From Alkalimarinus coralli (GTDB lineage: Bacteria > Pseudomonadota > Gammaproteobacteria > Pseudomonadales > Oleiphilaceae): DNA of 64,000 nt. Numbering within the stretch: the first letter of the stretch is position 1; the number at the start of each line of letters is the position of its first letter. Below, piece after piece: positions 42,789 through 51,509 of this stretch. Both the position numbers and the translations under genes were made by a program. Below the pieces are notes generated by a model. That model was given only the letters and a program-made list of their open reading frames with translations. It was not told where the DNA came from and did not search any database. The DNA lies in NCBI RefSeq assembly GCF_023650515.1, contig NZ_CP096016.1, forward strand, positions 3,412,001 through 3,476,000, in the 5' to 3' direction.

Positions 42789-42808
42789 ATGTTACCAGAG
42801 GGTAACAT
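42789..42808. promoter_or_regulatory. TetR operator 1 (perfect palindrome)
   Basis: ATGTTACC-AGAG-GGTAACAT is a perfect 8-4-8 palindrome, 75 bases before the TetR start at 42713. Confidence 0.75.
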
Positions 42809-42851
42809 TTTTTGAAAACCCGTTGACTTCTTTTTTCGCTCGCTATAAATT

Positions 42852-42871
42852 ATGTGACCAGTTGGTAACAT
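42852..42871. promoter_or_regulatory. TetR operator 2, overlapping the SDR promoter
   Basis: ATGTGACC-AGTT-GGTAACAT is the same palindrome with one mismatch, exactly 63 bases (about six helical turns) from operator 1. It lies just after TTGACT (42823-42828) and a TATAAA (42844-42849) that could drive the SDR gene, so binding would block that promoter. Confidence 0.75.
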
Positions 42872-42936
42872 TAGTAACCAAAACCATGGATGGTAGACAT
42901 CCCACTACTGACTTTTTATACACAAGGAATATCGCA

Positions 42937-43806
42937 ATGGCATTAGAGACGCTTCTTTCAGAAACCCTCGGCATCGTAAGAAAACCCATCCTCCCAAAAG
43001 TACTGAACAAAAAACTAACACTGATCACTGGTGGTAGCAGCGGGATCGGGCTTGCGGTTGCACGTCAGATCGGTGAAGCAGGCGGCACGGTTATTCTCGT
43101 CGCCAGAGGGTTGGAAAAACTTGAAGCAGCCAAGAAAGAAGTCGAGGCCCTGGGTGGTACAGCCTATATTTATACCTGCAATCTGAGCGACACAGACTCT
43201 TGTAAGGAGCTGGTCGAAAAGGTACTCGAAGAGCATGGCCCGATTGACGTGCTGATTAACAATGCCGGACGCTCTATCCGTCGCTCAGTCAACGACGCCT
43301 ATGACCGGTTGCATGACTTTGAACGAACCATGAACCTAAATTACTTTGGCTGTTTACAGCTGATCTTAGGTTTTCTGCCTTCAATGCGTGAGCGTAAAAA
43401 AGGGCATATCATCAACATTTCATCGGCGGGCTGCCAGTCTAATGTTCCTCGTTTCTCAGCCTATATCGCCAGTAAGTCAGCGCTGGATGCCTTTAGCCGC
43501 TGCCTAACCAATGAAATCGCACAAGAGAACGTGCACATTACCACCGTCTACATGCCGCTTGTTCGCACCCCGATGATTGCGCCCACCAAGAGTTATGACT
43601 ATCTACCTGTCATGTCGCCAGAACGTGCTGCACAGCTGGTACTGAAATCACTCGTAACCAAACAGAAGAAAGTCACCACCCCGCTCGGCTCACTGGCAGA
43701 ACTGGTATATGACATATCTCCTACCTCTGCCAGCACCATCATGAACCTGAGCTACAGGCTAGAAGAGAAAATTCGGTTACACCAGGAGAAAGCTAAAAAG
43801 TCGTAG
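42937..43806 (+). CDS. Short-chain dehydrogenase/reductase with C-terminal extension
   Basis: 289 residues from the ATG at 42937. Rossmann motif TGGSSGIGLAVARQIG (about 30-45), VLINNAGRS, the catalytic Ser in IINISSAG, and YIASKSALDAF (Y-x-x-x-K). The N-terminal leader ALETLLSETLGIVRKPILPK and a C-terminal tail (STIMNLSYRLEEKIRLHQEK) resemble the reductase domain of SDRs linked to fatty acyl or ester metabolism in marine bacteria. It should reduce or oxidise a hydrophobic alcohol or carbonyl with NAD(P)H. It is controlled by the divergent TetR gene. Confidence 0.85.
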   Translation: MALETLLSETLGIVRKPILPKVLNKKLTLITGGSSGIGLAVARQIGEAGGTVILVARGLEKLEAAKKEVEALGGTAYIYTCNLSDTDSCKELVEKVLEEHGPIDVLINNAGRSIRRSVNDAYDRLHDFERTMNLNYFGCLQLILGFLPSMRERKKGHIINISSAGCQSNVPRFSAYIASKSALDAFSRCLTNEIAQENVHITTVYMPLVRTPMIAPTKSYDYLPVMSPERAAQLVLKSLVTKQKKVTTPLGSLAELVYDISPTSASTIMNLSYRLEEKIRLHQEKAKKS

Positions 43807-43807
43807 C

Positions 43808-43852
43808 TTAGCCGGGTGTTGTTTAGCCTGGTGTTGTTTAGCCTGGTGTTGT
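43808..43852. repeat. Three tandem copies of a 15-bp repeat
   Basis: TTAGCCGGGTGTTGT followed by two copies of TTAGCCTGGTGTTGT directly after the SDR stop codon; a fourth, degenerate start (ATAGC) follows. Confidence 0.85.
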
Positions 43853-43856
43853 ATAG

Positions 43857-43888
43857 CGCTTGTCTCTGTTATTGAGGCAAGCGTTTTG
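43857..43888 (+). terminator. Terminator of the SDR gene
   Basis: CGCTTG (43857-43862) pairs with CAAGCG (43878-43883), with an inner CTC/GAG extension, followed by TTTT. Confidence 0.6.
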
Positions 43889-43911
43889 CCATCGTCGATG
43901 GTGAAGCTATA

Positions 43912-46260
43912 TCACTGCTTCATAGCGCTGATTCTGCGTTTAACCTCAGGGTCATTCGGCGCAATGGCTGACAAGTTCGTTAAGTGACGCCAGCTCTCTT
44001 TCTGCTGGCCTGCTCTCTCCAAATAGACAATCAGCGACAGCAACACATCATATTGATTCGGCCACATCTCATTCGTGCGCTCAAGCACCTTAACAGCCTC
44101 CTGTAACTGGCCAGATGACTCCAGCGCCACCGCATAGACATAAGAGTATCTGACAGAACGATCACTCTGCTCTGTCGCCTCTTTTAGATAATTCAAAGCG
44201 GTGTCCAGCTGCCCTTGCCGAACCCAATACAAACCAAAACTATGCTGAGCGGCGCCACTATCTGGCGCAATTGAAACCGCTTTTTGCAGTGTCTGCTTGG
44301 CGCTTTTCTCATCACCCAAACCCCGGTATAGATCAGCAATGTTAAGCAAGGCAGGCACATAGTCTGGCTCAATTTCCAGGGCTTTATTCAGGGCCATAAG
44401 TGCCTGTTCTGTATCGCCTTGGTTCAGCGCATAGGTTGCAATAGATGCTTGTCCTGACGGTGTATCTTGTGACCTGCGCAACTGTTTCTCATACTCTCTA
44501 AACAGTTTGCTGAGGGCAATATAGTCTTCTCCGTTGACCTGCGAACCATATCCCGCCAGTTGGTTCGCCACAGCAAAACGGACGCTGGCAGACTCATCAG
44601 TGAGCAGCGGTTTCAACAACCCCCAACGGTACCGAACAGGAATAAAAGCTGAAGCCTCTACTGCGGCACGCCTAACCAAAGGGCTTTTAGACGCCAGCTG
44701 CCGACTAATGGTTTCAGCGGTCAAGCGAGACGGTATGTTCCCCGCAAGTGATAACAGCGTTGCTCGGCGAATGGCCGGATACTGTTCGTCTTCCGCATAA
44801 CGAACCATTGCACGTAATGCCAACATGTCCGTCTTCTGCGCTCGCACATTAATGGAAGCAAACGGGTCTTTCAGGTCGCGCTTATTCCACTTATTAATTG
44901 CTTTTGAACTCCACTCTATCGACTTGTCTTGGTGGCAGTTATTACACGCATTGGGTGTATTCATCACCTCTGACTGCTGAGGGTCGGGAATGCTAAACGA
45001 GTGATCTCGACGATCATCCACTTGCATATAGGTCGTCGCGGGCATATGACAGTTAATGCACTGCGCACCTTGCGATGCACGCGCGTGGTGATGGTGGACC
45101 TCAGCATCATAACGTTCTGCGCTATGGCACTGAGTGCAAAGCCCGTTATCCTGGTTTCGTACTTGCCCGGTATGTGCATTGTGGCAGTCGGTGCAGGTCA
45201 CACCAGCCAGATGCATTTTGCTTTGCAGGAAAGAGCCTAAAACAAACACTTCATCTCGGATTTGACCGTCCGGGTGATAAAGCGGGTCATCAAGCAAGCG
45301 CAGTGCGTATTGGTCGTGGTAATCATTGGCAGGGTCAACCCCGCCAATCACCTCTCTTCGAGAGTGGCATCCACCACAGGCATTAATCTGCGACGAAGTG
45401 ACCTTCCCTTGAGGTTTTGCTATCGGCTCTTTGCCGTCAAAAACAAATTGGCGAGTCTGTTTAAGGTCTGTTTTAAAACCGCTGTTTACGCCTTTTTCGT
45501 AGTCGCCGTTACTGACTAGATTAACATGCTGCCTGCCCACCCCATGACAGGACTCGCAAGCAACATTCAACTCAGCAAACGTTGTTTTATAGCGTTGGTA
45601 GATCGGGTCGTAGCCCTTAGAAACACCGGTTGAATGACAGTCTGCGCACCGACTATTCCAGTTTTGTGTTTGGCGAGTCCAGTGAAACGGGCTGGTTGGG
45701 CCGGTATCTTCGTTCGGAAGCAATTTAATCCAGCGTTGCCCTCCCTCAGAAGCAGGCCTTGCATCCCACGCGATATCAAATGCTTGAAGTTTGCCCTCAC
45801 CTATATCAATCAAATACTGCTGTAATGGCGTATAACCAAAAGTAAATGCGACTTTGTAGCGTTCTGCTTTTTGGCTGGCGCTTTGCGTGGTAACAAAGTA
45901 CCCCCCTTCTTGCCGGGTAAACTGGGTAATTACACCATTAAAGCTGACTTTTTTATTATCAAAGTCTCCCAATACAGTTTTGGCCGAAGGCTGCATCATG
46001 GCCTTCGCATGATGTGATGTTTGCCATTGTTTCAGCTCTGCCTGATGGCACTGGCCACACACCTCGCTACCAACATGCGCCTCTTCAGCCTTAATGCTGG
46101 GGTATACCGGTTCAACCCCATTGTTGTTTTTACCTTCAAGATGGCCAGTGCTACCGGCCTTGGCAACACCATTTAAACCGATTAAGCACAACAGCAGTGT
46201 AAAAACAGCACAGCGGTGAGTACCAAAGCGCTTGGGTAGAGACGAAATCAAGAACGGCAT
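43912..46260 (-). CDS. Octahaem cytochrome c with HEAT-like and TPR domains
   Basis: 782 residues with an N-terminal signal (about 18-36, ending VAKA). Eight CxxCH haem sites are visible in order: CGQCH, CADCH, CESCH, CGGCH, CTDCH, CTQCH, CINCH, CNNCH. This resembles cytochrome c554/NrfA-like periplasmic multihaem proteins. After the haem domain (about residue 450) comes a HEAT-like stretch (SPLVRRAAVEASAFIP, SASVRFAVANQLAGYG), then several tetratricopeptide repeats (ALMALNKALEIEPDYVPALLNIADLYRGLG). It probably works in periplasmic electron transfer; the substrate is unknown. Confidence 0.85.
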   Translation of the reverse strand: MPFLISSLPKRFGTHRCAVFTLLLCLIGLNGVAKAGSTGHLEGKNNNGVEPVYPSIKAEEAHVGSEVCGQCHQAELKQWQTSHHAKAMMQPSAKTVLGDFDNKKVSFNGVITQFTRQEGGYFVTTQSASQKAERYKVAFTFGYTPLQQYLIDIGEGKLQAFDIAWDARPASEGGQRWIKLLPNEDTGPTSPFHWTRQTQNWNSRCADCHSTGVSKGYDPIYQRYKTTFAELNVACESCHGVGRQHVNLVSNGDYEKGVNSGFKTDLKQTRQFVFDGKEPIAKPQGKVTSSQINACGGCHSRREVIGGVDPANDYHDQYALRLLDDPLYHPDGQIRDEVFVLGSFLQSKMHLAGVTCTDCHNAHTGQVRNQDNGLCTQCHSAERYDAEVHHHHARASQGAQCINCHMPATTYMQVDDRRDHSFSIPDPQQSEVMNTPNACNNCHQDKSIEWSSKAINKWNKRDLKDPFASINVRAQKTDMLALRAMVRYAEDEQYPAIRRATLLSLAGNIPSRLTAETISRQLASKSPLVRRAAVEASAFIPVRYRWGLLKPLLTDESASVRFAVANQLAGYGSQVNGEDYIALSKLFREYEKQLRRSQDTPSGQASIATYALNQGDTEQALMALNKALEIEPDYVPALLNIADLYRGLGDEKSAKQTLQKAVSIAPDSGAAQHSFGLYWVRQGQLDTALNYLKEATEQSDRSVRYSYVYAVALESSGQLQEAVKVLERTNEMWPNQYDVLLSLIVYLERAGQQKESWRHLTNLSAIAPNDPEVKRRISAMKQ

Positions 46261-46299
46261 GAAAGTCCTTTTATTACCTATAAAATAGTTACTTCCACC

Positions 46300-48018
46300 C
46301 TATTCAAAAACTTCTCCCAGCACTTGCCCAAAAGCGCCTGACGGCGGTTTAATCCCCAAGTAAGCGGCAAGGGTTGAGGCGATGTCGACGGTATAAACCT
46401 GTCGGGTAACATGCGCTGAGCCTATGTCTGAACCGGCAAAAACCAAAGGTACAAAACTGTCATAGCGCCAGGGTGATCCATGGGATGAGGCCACCACTAA
46501 GCCATCAAAGCTGTTAATAAACCAGTTAGGCTCAAACACAATGTAAATATCGCCTGACCGCGGAGCATAAAAGTTGTTCCGTACAGCCCGGTAGAGGGGC
46601 GTTTCTGGCAAGTTGCCGCGCTGTAACGCTTTGCTCGAAACAGCCATGGAAACACCCGGCAATGAGGCCAGTTCTTTTGATAGAGCCTCTTCCAGTGCCT
46701 GCCGGTCTATCTCTTTGTTGGCAATAATTGACTTACTCAGGTACAGATAAGGATGCTCGTATTTTTCTATCAACTTGCCATGAATATTAAACTGTTTTTT
46801 TAAACGAACGATGGCCTCTTCTTTGCTCCACGAAGCAGGGTCGATATAGCCTGCGGGAATATTTAAAGATTTCAGATACCCCGGAGTATCAGGCCCACCG
46901 TGATCTGCCGATAAGACGATTAAGGTATTTTTTAAACCAACATGTTGATCGACCGCCTCAAATAACTCCGCTAAACGACGATCTAAACGCAGAATATTGT
47001 CTTCAGCCTCAAGACTGGATGGCCCAAATAAGTGGCCCACATAATCAGTCGATGAAAAGCTGACACTGAGGTAGTCAGTTACATCATCTTTGCCCAATTG
47101 CTCAGCGACTAACAATGTCTTTGCAAAATCCAGGGTTATTTCATCACCCGCCGGGCTGGTAGTGAGCATTGTTGTATAATATTTGCCGTCAGCGGCCCCG
47201 TAAGGATGGGGAAAGGTTCTGCCAAACCCGGCTAAATCGGTTTCCCAGGCTCGGTCATCTGAGTCCGCAAACAGGTAGCTGCTTTTCTCATGCAACAGGC
47301 TCCACGTTGTGTCCGCATAGGATTGCGGAATTTTCTTTGCGTTCCAGTCCTTTACCCACTGCGGGTAGTCATCAAAGTAGTAGTTGCTGGTGACAAACTC
47401 ACCGCTTGCTTTTGAAAACCAAAACGCTTTGCCTCCGTGGCCCGCCATCGCCACAGCCCCCCGGTCTTTAATCGACACACCGTACACTTTGGCTTTGCCA
47501 TTGCTATTGGCTTTTAGCTCGTCACCAAAGGTTGTCACCCTGATCGCCGCAGGAGAACGACCTTCAACTTTAGCGGCTTTTTGCGTCGGGTCTATTTCTG
47601 TTTTTTCATTAACGTCAGCCCCTTTTGACAGCAGTTTGTAATTGGGGTCTTCGATATTGTAGGTGGTAAGCCCTGTTGCACGGTCAAGCCACAAGTTGCC
47701 CACCATACCGTGCACTGAAGGCTGAGCTCCGGTTGCCAATGTGGTATGCCCTACAATCGTTTCGGTATTGGCATGGGCATGGTGGGCGTTGGCGTACACC
47801 AGCCCTTGCTCCCACAAGTACTTAAATCCTCCTTTGCCAAGCCGGTCATAGTAACGAGTAGGCAAGTCTCCCCGCAGCTGGTCAACAGTTACCTGAAGAA
47901 TCAACTTAGGTTTGTGCTTAACCGGTGAATGGTCTGCTGAGTTAGCCTGACTGGTAAAGCAGGGGGCGACTATCAACAAGCCTAATGACAAGGCTTTCGC
48001 ATTATTTAACACTGGCAT
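46300..48018 (-). CDS. Periplasmic alkaline phosphatase-superfamily enzyme (PafA/phosphodiesterase-like)
   Basis: 572 residues with a signal peptide (cleavage about 26). The metal-site motif LILQVTVDQLRGD opens the domain; ANTETIVGHTTLATGAQPSVHGMVGN holds the nucleophile Thr; SADHGGPDTPGY and SSHGSPW supply the later Asp/His ligands. This is the PafA/nucleotide pyrophosphatase layout, a Thr-nucleophile enzyme active on phosphate mono- or diesters in the periplasm. It lies 39 bases upstream of the multihaem cytochrome gene on the same strand, so they may share a transcript. I see no Pho box. Confidence 0.88.
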   Translation of the reverse strand: MPVLNNAKALSLGLLIVAPCFTSQANSADHSPVKHKPKLILQVTVDQLRGDLPTRYYDRLGKGGFKYLWEQGLVYANAHHAHANTETIVGHTTLATGAQPSVHGMVGNLWLDRATGLTTYNIEDPNYKLLSKGADVNEKTEIDPTQKAAKVEGRSPAAIRVTTFGDELKANSNGKAKVYGVSIKDRGAVAMAGHGGKAFWFSKASGEFVTSNYYFDDYPQWVKDWNAKKIPQSYADTTWSLLHEKSSYLFADSDDRAWETDLAGFGRTFPHPYGAADGKYYTTMLTTSPAGDEITLDFAKTLLVAEQLGKDDVTDYLSVSFSSTDYVGHLFGPSSLEAEDNILRLDRRLAELFEAVDQHVGLKNTLIVLSADHGGPDTPGYLKSLNIPAGYIDPASWSKEEAIVRLKKQFNIHGKLIEKYEHPYLYLSKSIIANKEIDRQALEEALSKELASLPGVSMAVSSKALQRGNLPETPLYRAVRNNFYAPRSGDIYIVFEPNWFINSFDGLVVASSHGSPWRYDSFVPLVFAGSDIGSAHVTRQVYTVDIASTLAAYLGIKPPSGAFGQVLGEVFE

Positions 48019-48049
48019 GTAGATCCCTCTATAGTCCTTTTCTCAATGA

Positions 48050-49375
48050 TTAGCTGGCGCATTCCTCTGGTGACAGCCCATTAACGTTTTCCACATCGCG
48101 AGTCTCTGCCTGGCTGTTTTGGTTCTGCTTATTTATATAGTCGCTATAGACCGATTCTGCAAAACGCACGACACCGTTGAGTACATGCTCACTTCTTACC
48201 GAAGGAAATACATCAAATGCATGTTGAGCACCTTTTATCTCAGAATAAACGACAGGGCTCTTCGATATGCTTTGCAACCGCTCTACGAAATAGCGTGTCT
48301 CGTCGGTTGAAACCAGCGTGTCTTTATCCCCCTGAATGACCATAAACGGCGGTGCGTCTTCATGAATATGGTTGATAGGCGAGGCTTGCCGATAGATGTC
48401 GGGGTTGGTATGTTTTGCTGTTTTCAGTATCGATTTTTCCAGAATCATTTCCAGCCCTTTGTGATACTGCAGCGCCGACTCATTAAGAAAATCATAAATA
48501 CCATAAAAAGGGATACACCCTTTGACGGAAGTATCTTCATGCTCAAACCCGGGCTGGAATGCAGCCACCTTCTCGGTGAGTGTAAGTAACGCACTGAGGT
48601 GCCCGCCTGCCGAGCCACCTGTTGCCAGTATAAAATCAGGGTTCCCCCCATACTCGGCAATATGATGTTTAACCCAGACCAGTGCTTTTTTACAGTCAAT
48701 AATATGGTCAGGAAACGTCGCTTTGGGGCTGAGACGATAACTGATCGCAACACAGACCCAGCCCATCTCGGCTAACCGGTTCATCAGTGGGATGCCCTGC
48801 TCGTTCTTACTGCCCAGTTTATGTGTCCATGCCCCGCCGTGTATCTGGAACAATACCGGCGCATTCTTACAGGGCAACTTGCTTCGCCTGATATCCAGCT
48901 TTAAGTTGAGTCCACCCACCTGTTGATAGGGGATATTCTTAATACACTCAACGTCCAGCGAACGGAGCGCGGAAAAAGGCCGCATCAACTGCTTTTTAGT
49001 AAAAATTTTATTACCCTGGTAGCCAATATCTTCCCGTATATGTTGGCTATAGTCTGCTCCAAGCCCTTTGCGCAAGCTCTCTTCAACCTGGCTTTCGGCC
49101 AGGCCTGCCTGAAACTGATACATGATCATCCCCCACCATGAGACCAGCAGCATTAGCAGACCAACAGAACCCGGCAAGCCTTCAACGGCACCCGCTGCAA
49201 CAAACAGCAAAGTAATGAATACTTGCACCGCCAAGTGGTGCCACACCAGCTCACCAACTAACCAGCCAGAGACAAAACTAATCACCACCCCTTTGGGATG
49301 TTTATAGATAGGATAATACAAGTTGTAAGTCAGCCACGCGCTGAGCGCCGCTAACACCAGAAAAAGTCCCGTCAT
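48050..49375 (-). CDS. Membrane-anchored alpha/beta hydrolase (HSL-type esterase)
   Basis: 441 residues. The first about 115 residues hold three or four membrane helices (LVLAALSAWLTYNLYYPIY, VFITLLFVAAGAVEGLPG, VGLLMLLVSWWGMIMYQF). The hydrolase domain (about 140-420) has the hormone-sensitive-lipase oxyanion motif FQIHGGAW, the nucleophile in ATGGSAGGHLSALL, Asp in VIQGDKDTLV and His in GAQHAFDVF. It cleaves an ester, probably of a lipid. It starts upstream of the phosphatase gene with only a 31-base gap, so the three minus-strand genes from here to 43912 may be one operon. Confidence 0.85.
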   Translation of the reverse strand: MTGLFLVLAALSAWLTYNLYYPIYKHPKGVVISFVSGWLVGELVWHHLAVQVFITLLFVAAGAVEGLPGSVGLLMLLVSWWGMIMYQFQAGLAESQVEESLRKGLGADYSQHIREDIGYQGNKIFTKKQLMRPFSALRSLDVECIKNIPYQQVGGLNLKLDIRRSKLPCKNAPVLFQIHGGAWTHKLGSKNEQGIPLMNRLAEMGWVCVAISYRLSPKATFPDHIIDCKKALVWVKHHIAEYGGNPDFILATGGSAGGHLSALLTLTEKVAAFQPGFEHEDTSVKGCIPFYGIYDFLNESALQYHKGLEMILEKSILKTAKHTNPDIYRQASPINHIHEDAPPFMVIQGDKDTLVSTDETRYFVERLQSISKSPVVYSEIKGAQHAFDVFPSVRSEHVLNGVVRFAESVYSDYINKQNQNSQAETRDVENVNGLSPEECAS

Positions 49376-49533
49376 CTATTACCACCAGTGATATATCATA
49401 AGAGGTCTAACTTTTGTTCCTCTAACTATAGCATTCTGACCTAAATGACACGTACTTAAGCCAAGTTATTCTAACCTATAGGATGTGCTGCGCACCAAAG
49501 ACTCCTGGATACCCGTAGCCGTGATGCAGCGCA

Positions 49534-51240
49534 GAGGCTGTGAAAGTATTAACAAGCAAGAGATTCTTTGACTTCAAAACGAACTCGAAGCGAATCTGGC
49601 GTCATTACAACGGCCTTTATAATTATTGTCTGTAGAAACAGGTAATACTTATAGGCCTTTAAATATAGCTCTGGGCTCCTTCTATTAAGGCGAAACAGAG
49701 CTTTATTTTTTATCTCCTCAAGGAGCCTGTCGAACCCCAACACATTAAGTGCACGTGTGAGATTATAACATAACGCCATTAAACTAAACTCAGCCGCTAC
49801 CTTCTCTTGGCCTCTTAGCAGGAAGTGGCTCCAACCTGCTCTAGATTTCATCGTGCCAAATGGGTGCTCAACGAGTGTACTTCGCTCGCGCATTTTTCCT
49901 TTGCTTACCTTCATTCGTTCTTGATGAGCTGTGAGCAGGTCTGCATTCTCACTTCGCCACACGACTCGGCAAGGTATTTTCTCCCCAAGACAGCTTGCTT
50001 TTTGGGGGCAGCTTTTACAGACTGTTTCTGATGCACTGAAGCGATGAAATACTTGTCCGTTCTGTGTGCGGGGCGACCCTCGTTGGTTTAATGACTCTCC
50101 TGCAGGGCACACATAATGATTTTTCCTCGCATCATATATGAACTGGTCTTTTGTGTACCTTCCCTTTTTCCCTTTACCCCCCGTTTTAGGCTTGGGAACA
50201 TAAGGTGTTATCTTATCTTTTACACACTTAGCAATATGCGCCCCGCTGTAATAGCCCGCATCAGCAAGCACTTCTAACTCATCTGAATTCAGTATTTTCT
50301 TTGCTTTTAGCGACATTGGGTGCAATTGTTTAAGGTCGTTTGGCTCCGTTGTGACTTCTTCGCAAACGATCAAGTGATGCTTGTTATCTACTGCTATCTG
50401 TACGCTGTAGCCGGATACCTTTTGAGTTCCTTTGTTCAGTAAACGGGCATCTTTGTCTGTACTGCTCTCTTGTGTTTTTTTAGATTTTTCTAACCTTTTT
50501 AATTCGCTCTCTTTATCTTGTTTTTCTTTTTTCCAGTCTTCGAGTTGCTGAAGCACTTTTTCCAGTTCAATATCACTGGGCTTGTTTTCTTCTTCCTTTT
50601 CCTGCGCATCTTGCTGATCTAGCTCGTTCTGCCATTGCTCGATATGCGCCTCTAGCTTTTTGAGCTTCTTCTTGAGACCTGTGGTGGTCGTAAAGCTCTT
50701 GCGGCTCGCGCTTCCTTTAAAGAAACTGCCGTCAATAGCAATGCACTGGCCTCCAAACAACGAAAGTTTCTTGCAGAATAAAATAAACTCTTTATGAGTC
50801 TCCCGAATCGCACGCCGGTTTTGGCTGCGAAAATTAGCGATCGTCTTATAGCTTGGCTTAAGCCCTTGAACTAACCACATCACCTCTATATTACGGTGGC
50901 ACTCTTGTTCCAACCGACGACTCGACTTAATGCGGTTTAGATATCCGTAGAGGTAAAGCTTGAGTAACGCACCGGGAGGGTAGGCAGGCTGCCCGCTATT
51001 AACCTTGTTTTCTAAGGTATGTTGATAGCCGAGCTTTCCTAAGTCTAAACATTCAACATAGGCATCAAGGGCTCTGATGGGATGCCTCTCATGCACGTAG
51101 TCATCCATATGGCTCGGAAACAAATCCCCTTGATCGCGGGAGTGTGTTTTCTTGTATTGTCTTCCCATTTTCTTATATCTTCGAAGTCGTTAGGCGACGA
51201 TATTATACAGCGGGGAGCCTATGGATACTTTCACAGCCTC
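49534..51240 (-). mobile_element. IS1182-family insertion sequence
   Basis: About 1.7 kb bounded by inverted repeats GAGGCTGTGAAAGTAT (49534-49549) and ATACTTTCACAGCCTC (51225-51240). One transposase gene is inside. Both flanks carry a GATGTGC...GCGCACCAAA palindrome (about 49483 and 51330) outside the element, so it may have landed in or next to a REP-like repeat. Confidence 0.85.
49549..51168 (-). CDS. IS1182-family DDE transposase
   Basis: 539 residues, intact. The N-terminal DUF772 domain includes HMDDYVHERHPIRALDAYVE, YPPGALLKLYLYGYLNRIKSSRRLEQEC and LKPSYKTIANFR. The DDE domain shows ALAIDGSFFKG-type CIAIDGSFFKGSAS (first Asp), VLADAGYYSG (second) and RSTLVEHPFGTMK (Glu). A charged coiled-coil insertion (about 185-255, rich in K, E and Q) is typical. 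The gene seems functional; its stop codon lies at the edge of the left inverted repeat. Confidence 0.92.
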   Translation of the reverse strand: MGRQYKKTHSRDQGDLFPSHMDDYVHERHPIRALDAYVECLDLGKLGYQHTLENKVNSGQPAYPPGALLKLYLYGYLNRIKSSRRLEQECHRNIEVMWLVQGLKPSYKTIANFRSQNRRAIRETHKEFILFCKKLSLFGGQCIAIDGSFFKGSASRKSFTTTTGLKKKLKKLEAHIEQWQNELDQQDAQEKEEENKPSDIELEKVLQQLEDWKKEKQDKESELKRLEKSKKTQESSTDKDARLLNKGTQKVSGYSVQIAVDNKHHLIVCEEVTTEPNDLKQLHPMSLKAKKILNSDELEVLADAGYYSGAHIAKCVKDKITPYVPKPKTGGKGKKGRYTKDQFIYDARKNHYVCPAGESLNQRGSPRTQNGQVFHRFSASETVCKSCPQKASCLGEKIPCRVVWRSENADLLTAHQERMKVSKGKMRERSTLVEHPFGTMKSRAGWSHFLLRGQEKVAAEFSLMALCYNLTRALNVLGFDRLLEEIKNKALFRLNRRSPELYLKAYKYYLFLQTIIIKAVVMTPDSLRVRFEVKESLAC

Positions 51241-51509
51241 GCAGCGGAATCAAGGAGCCCGCCACATTGAAGTTTCAAATAGCCCAACCCTGATTACAGT
51301 CGTGCCTCCTTTCATCAAGGCTACAGCTGATGTGCGCTTGCGCACCAAATAATGTTAGAAATCACCCACCGTTACGCTTAAATAAGTGCCATTTTACTCT
51401 GACCTGTTATTAAACAACCAGAATGGCTTAGTTTTGAGAGTGATTTGAGGTAGCGGAAATAGCAGTCGCGGCAAGGTCTATACTTAACTGAATAGTATGA
51501 GGGTTTATT

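Noticed and set aside
42646-42936. N-terminal extension of the SDR gene
   Set aside because: It would run through the TetR gene's start and both operators; the ATG at 42937 begins with the conserved family leader.
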